A DNA stretch of 64,000 bases from Dissophora ornata. Taxonomy: Eukaryota > Mortierellomycota > Mortierellomycetes > Mortierellales > Mortierellaceae. Shown here in pieces: positions 61,877 through 64,000 of this stretch (within the stretch, counting starts at the first letter, position 1; every line of letters begins with the position of its first letter). The DNA is taken from contig MU616607.1 in the NCBI GenBank assembly GCA_025201705.1, forward strand, positions 20,055 through 84,054. The letters run 5' to 3'. A model generated the notes under the pieces. It ran no database searches. It had not been told where the DNA came from and saw only the letters and a list, made by a program, of their open reading frames with translations. The translations under genes and the position numbers were made by a program.

Positions 61877-61995
61877 AGGATTTATTTTATTTTTATTTTT
61901 ATTTTTTACTGTGTTATTTTTTTTTATTTTATTTTTTTTATTATTATTTTTTTTATTATTTTTTTTTATTATTTTTCTTCTTATTATTTTTTTTT

Positions 61996-62007
61996 AAAAG
62001 GGGAAGG
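61996..62007 (+). other. Polypurine tract of the chromovirus fragment
   Basis: AAAAGGGGAAGG directly abuts the LTR's TG start, the expected plus-strand primer position. Confidence 0.7.
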
Positions 62008-62257
62008 TGCAACAGATTAGTCAGCATCTGTATGTCAGCACTCGTATGTCAGCACCCGTACGTCAGCACCCGTATGTCAGCACCCGTATGTCAGCACCCG
62101 TACGTCAGCACCAGACCCAACTTGTATATATATATATAGCTGTAGTTCTAGTAATAAGATCCCCATCATTGCTCCAACTCTTGTTCCTGTCCCTTCCTGT
62201 CTTCTGCCTCTTCCGTTCCTGTCTTCCGTCCCCACTCGTTCCTGTCTTCCTATTGCA
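62008..62257 (+). mobile_element. 3' LTR of the chromovirus fragment
   Basis: Starts TGCAACAG right after the polypurine tract and ends CTATTGCA, giving 5-bp terminal inverted repeats TGCAA/TTGCA. It holds a 14-bp tandem repeat array (62021-62110), a TATATATATATATAG stretch at 62122-62137 as promoter, and a (T)TCCTGTCTTCC-rich right half. It interrupts a minus-strand gene at 62258. Confidence 0.72.
62021..62110. repeat. 14-bp tandem repeat inside the LTR
   Basis: About six copies of CAGCACCCGTATGT, with TATGT and TACGT variants alternating. Confidence 0.9.
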
Positions 62258-62800
62258 GGTAGATCGCTGCGTCGGGTTGGCTCTGTCGCATTTCAAGATG
62301 ATCCAATCGGTTTTGTTCGCCATAAACCCCCAGAGCGCAAAATAAGGAAGATGCTGATGTTCCTGGTTTTCCGACTCCCACAGCAATCGCGCAGCAATTT
62401 CGTAAACTACGCTGTTAAGATTTGGATTCTGAGTGAACGCCACGATCGCCACTAAGGATCCGTCATATTTCGAGGTAACGTTATATTCATCCTGTCGAAA
62501 CGCGGCCTCATCGTCGACGTCCATATCGAACGGCACCAAGAATTCGGGGCTAAATGACAGCTGGAGTTGTTCACGGAACCTCACAAGGATGGCATCCGAA
62601 ATCTCACGAAAGAAGAGATAGGAACCCGGCAGATCTTCATCCTCGATAATTTGCCGTGACCTCATTCCGCAAAGAATTCGGTTTAGTATCGGAATGTATC
62701 TCGTAGGATGGAGATCATCATCTCCAGCAACGTCTTTCAGGAACCAAATGATGCTGTCATCCGGGAACGTTGGGCTGAGAGTGGAGGAAGGTATTGGCAT
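62258..62800 (-). pseudogene. Unknown protein gene truncated by the LTR
   Basis: The frame opens at 62800 (MPIPSSTLSPTFPDDSIIWF) and runs 181 codons to the LTR border, where the natural sequence stops after CDRANPTQRST and the frame reads into LTR sequence. Segments include YLFFREISDAILVRFREQLQ and TSKYDGSLVAIVAFTQNPN, a composition like a globular alpha/beta domain. No family recognised. The upstream ATG at 62908 is in frame (MHTMGRFSIKAT) and could be an alternative start. The C-terminal part is not seen left of the element. Confidence 0.55.
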
Positions 62801-62939
62801 GATGTGAAGAAGTTGGTTGTGGGAAGTAGTTTTAATGTGAAGGTGAGGATGTTGGAGTCTGCTATCAATCGTTGCTTTTATGGAAAACCGCCCCATGGTA
62901 TGCATGACTGGAACTTTTGCGTAGCTGAATTGTAAACTT

Positions 62940-63297
62940 ATTTTAAGACAATTCAATGGATGGATCATGCTGCTCGGATAATAGTGTGGTATCAGTGGCG
63001 TTGTCCTCAAACTGTTTGATGAGTTCCAGAGTAACTATATTTTAGCTACAAGCCCAATGTAAATAAACAAACGGACGCGAAAAACCAAGACGTGTAACTC
63101 GCTGTTTGTTATATGCGGTAGATTTGCGAATGAATTGTTTAACTTACCTTTATATAAGGAATGAAGTGAGTGTGCAGGGGGCTGGGATAATGTTTACGCT
63201 GTTTAATTCATATCAATACGTATAAATCGAGTATTTCCTGCCAGCTTCTCTTGACACACTCGTCTTCATTATTTTCTATCCACTAAACCCCCATTCA
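62940..63297. other. Intergenic region before the Fanzor-like frame
   Basis: A/T-rich, no gene; probably promoter sequence for the plus-strand frame that follows. Confidence 0.5.
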
Positions 63298-63401
63298 ATG
63301 ATACACTTACTCTCCTGCCCTCTGAGTCCACTCAATCCATTGAGACCTCAAGTGTTCCGTCCTCGCCTGCGCCACACCTGGATGGTGATGATGTCGATCA
63401 G

Positions 63402-64000
63402 ATGCGCCCATATGTGCCTCCCACTCTCCAACGCGAAGATGCGTTCTATTATCCTCAAGATTCAGCCAGTCAAGACAAGGGCATCACTCACTCAAATGGC
63501 GATCCTTGGTACAGCAACCAGGCCGGCGATGTCCACCAGGGTTTACCTTCGTCTCTCCTGAACCAGAGTAACTTGGAAGAGGAGAACATGCCTCCAGAAG
63601 CACCTGCATCACCTCGGGTCCTTCTGGAGAACGGAAAAAACTCAAAGACTACCGCAGGTCGACCTTGATGATGACAACTGGTAAAATGAGAGAGCACATG
63701 GAGGCCATTCGAGACGACAACTTCGAGCCTAGAAATTACAAGGAGAGCGGCTATGCTTTACGAGGATCAATTCGAACTGACGGATTTAGGCTCCAGTTGC
63801 TCGCATTCAAGCTGAACGAACTTAATGCGGTCAAATACAGGCGTCTTCCACAAGACAAGCTACCGTCCCGAATCACTTCTACTCTCGGCGGCACAGATTA
63901 CTTCCTGACGGAGATCAGAAATGTAGTGAAGGTCAAGCAGGACGTTACTGACCTCTGGGATTGTGATCCCGAACAAATCAAGATAATAGGCCTGGATCTA
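63402..64000 (+). CDS. Partial Fanzor/TnpB-like nuclease candidate, cut by the window edge
   Basis: The 5' part (63402-63668, possibly starting further upstream) is a Pro/Ser-rich N-terminal region (MRPYVPPTLQREDAFYYPQD). The second part, in another frame from about 63640, reads KLKDYRRSTLMMTTGKMREH, YALRGSIRTDGFRLQLLAFK, STLGGTDYFLTEIRN and KIIGLDL at the window end. The two frames would join if the A6 run at 63635-63640 had one more A, so there is a one-base frame break or a base-calling error. The ending hydrophobic-Gly-x-Asp pattern is like the RuvC-I strand of TnpB/Fanzor nucleases. The rest (RuvC-II/III, zinc ribbon) is outside the window. Confidence 0.4.

Noticed and set aside
61871..62000. 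T-rich plus-strand frame rich in Tyr/Phe
   Set aside because: Low-complexity T tract between the chromodomain stop and the polypurine tract, not protein coding.

Overview
The window looks like nuclear DNA of a filamentous fungus, most likely an early-diverging lineage such as Mortierella (inference). Every confident gene is eukaryotic. The genes are interrupted by short GT-AG introns with recognisable branch sites, and poly(dA/dT) tracts lie between them. The gene set covers TFIIE beta, SmF, NUDCD1, PDAP1, pirin, an RNF220-like RING protein, a Dma-type FHA-RING ligase, a NIPA-type transporter and a mitochondrial carrier. No rRNA, tRNA or CRISPR was recognised.

Region 1 (1-28,175) is a head-to-tail tandem array with a period of about 5.2 kb (exactly 5,190 bp between lipase copies A, B and C). 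Each unit carries, left to right, a conserved non-coding spacer, a wrecked minus-strand PA/RING-H2 gene, a wrecked plus-strand acyl-CoA oxidase remnant lacking its N-terminal part, and an intact minus-strand three-exon secreted lipase. Five lipases lie fully inside. A further copy must begin about 60 bp left of base 1, because the window opens in its 5' flank. The array ends at about 28,175, inside the next unit's RING remnant. A dispersed seventh copy with its own spacer sits at 46.1-48.75 kb. In every copy the lipase reading frame, splice sites and catalytic triad survive, while its two passengers decay.

Region 2 (28.6-46 kb) is ordinary single-copy sequence. It holds an RNF220-like RING protein (-), a NIPA-like Mg2+ transporter (+), pirin (-), a 2.5 kb stretch of decayed or unassigned DNA with a hairpin element and a minisatellite, a DMT-superfamily transporter (+), a Dma/CHFR-like FHA-RING ligase (-) and TFIIE beta (-).

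Region 3 (49-60.5 kb) holds an N-myristoylation-type leucine-rich-repeat protein (-) interrupted by an in-frame TAA, a nine-exon mitochondrial carrier (+) with a 12-nt microexon and a GC-AG intron, NUDCD1 (+), PDAP1 (-) and SmF (+) with a 9-nt first coding exon.

Region 4 (60.5-64 kb) is transposon-rich. A 5'-truncated chromovirus (Ty3/gypsy) tail with chromodomain, polypurine tract and a 250-bp LTR interrupts an unknown minus-strand gene. The window then runs out inside a gene whose last residues resemble the RuvC-I region of a Fanzor/TnpB-like nuclease; this is the most speculative and potentially most interesting item.

Exon coordinates were derived by hand from reading frame, splice consensus and family similarity. 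No alignments or searches were run.
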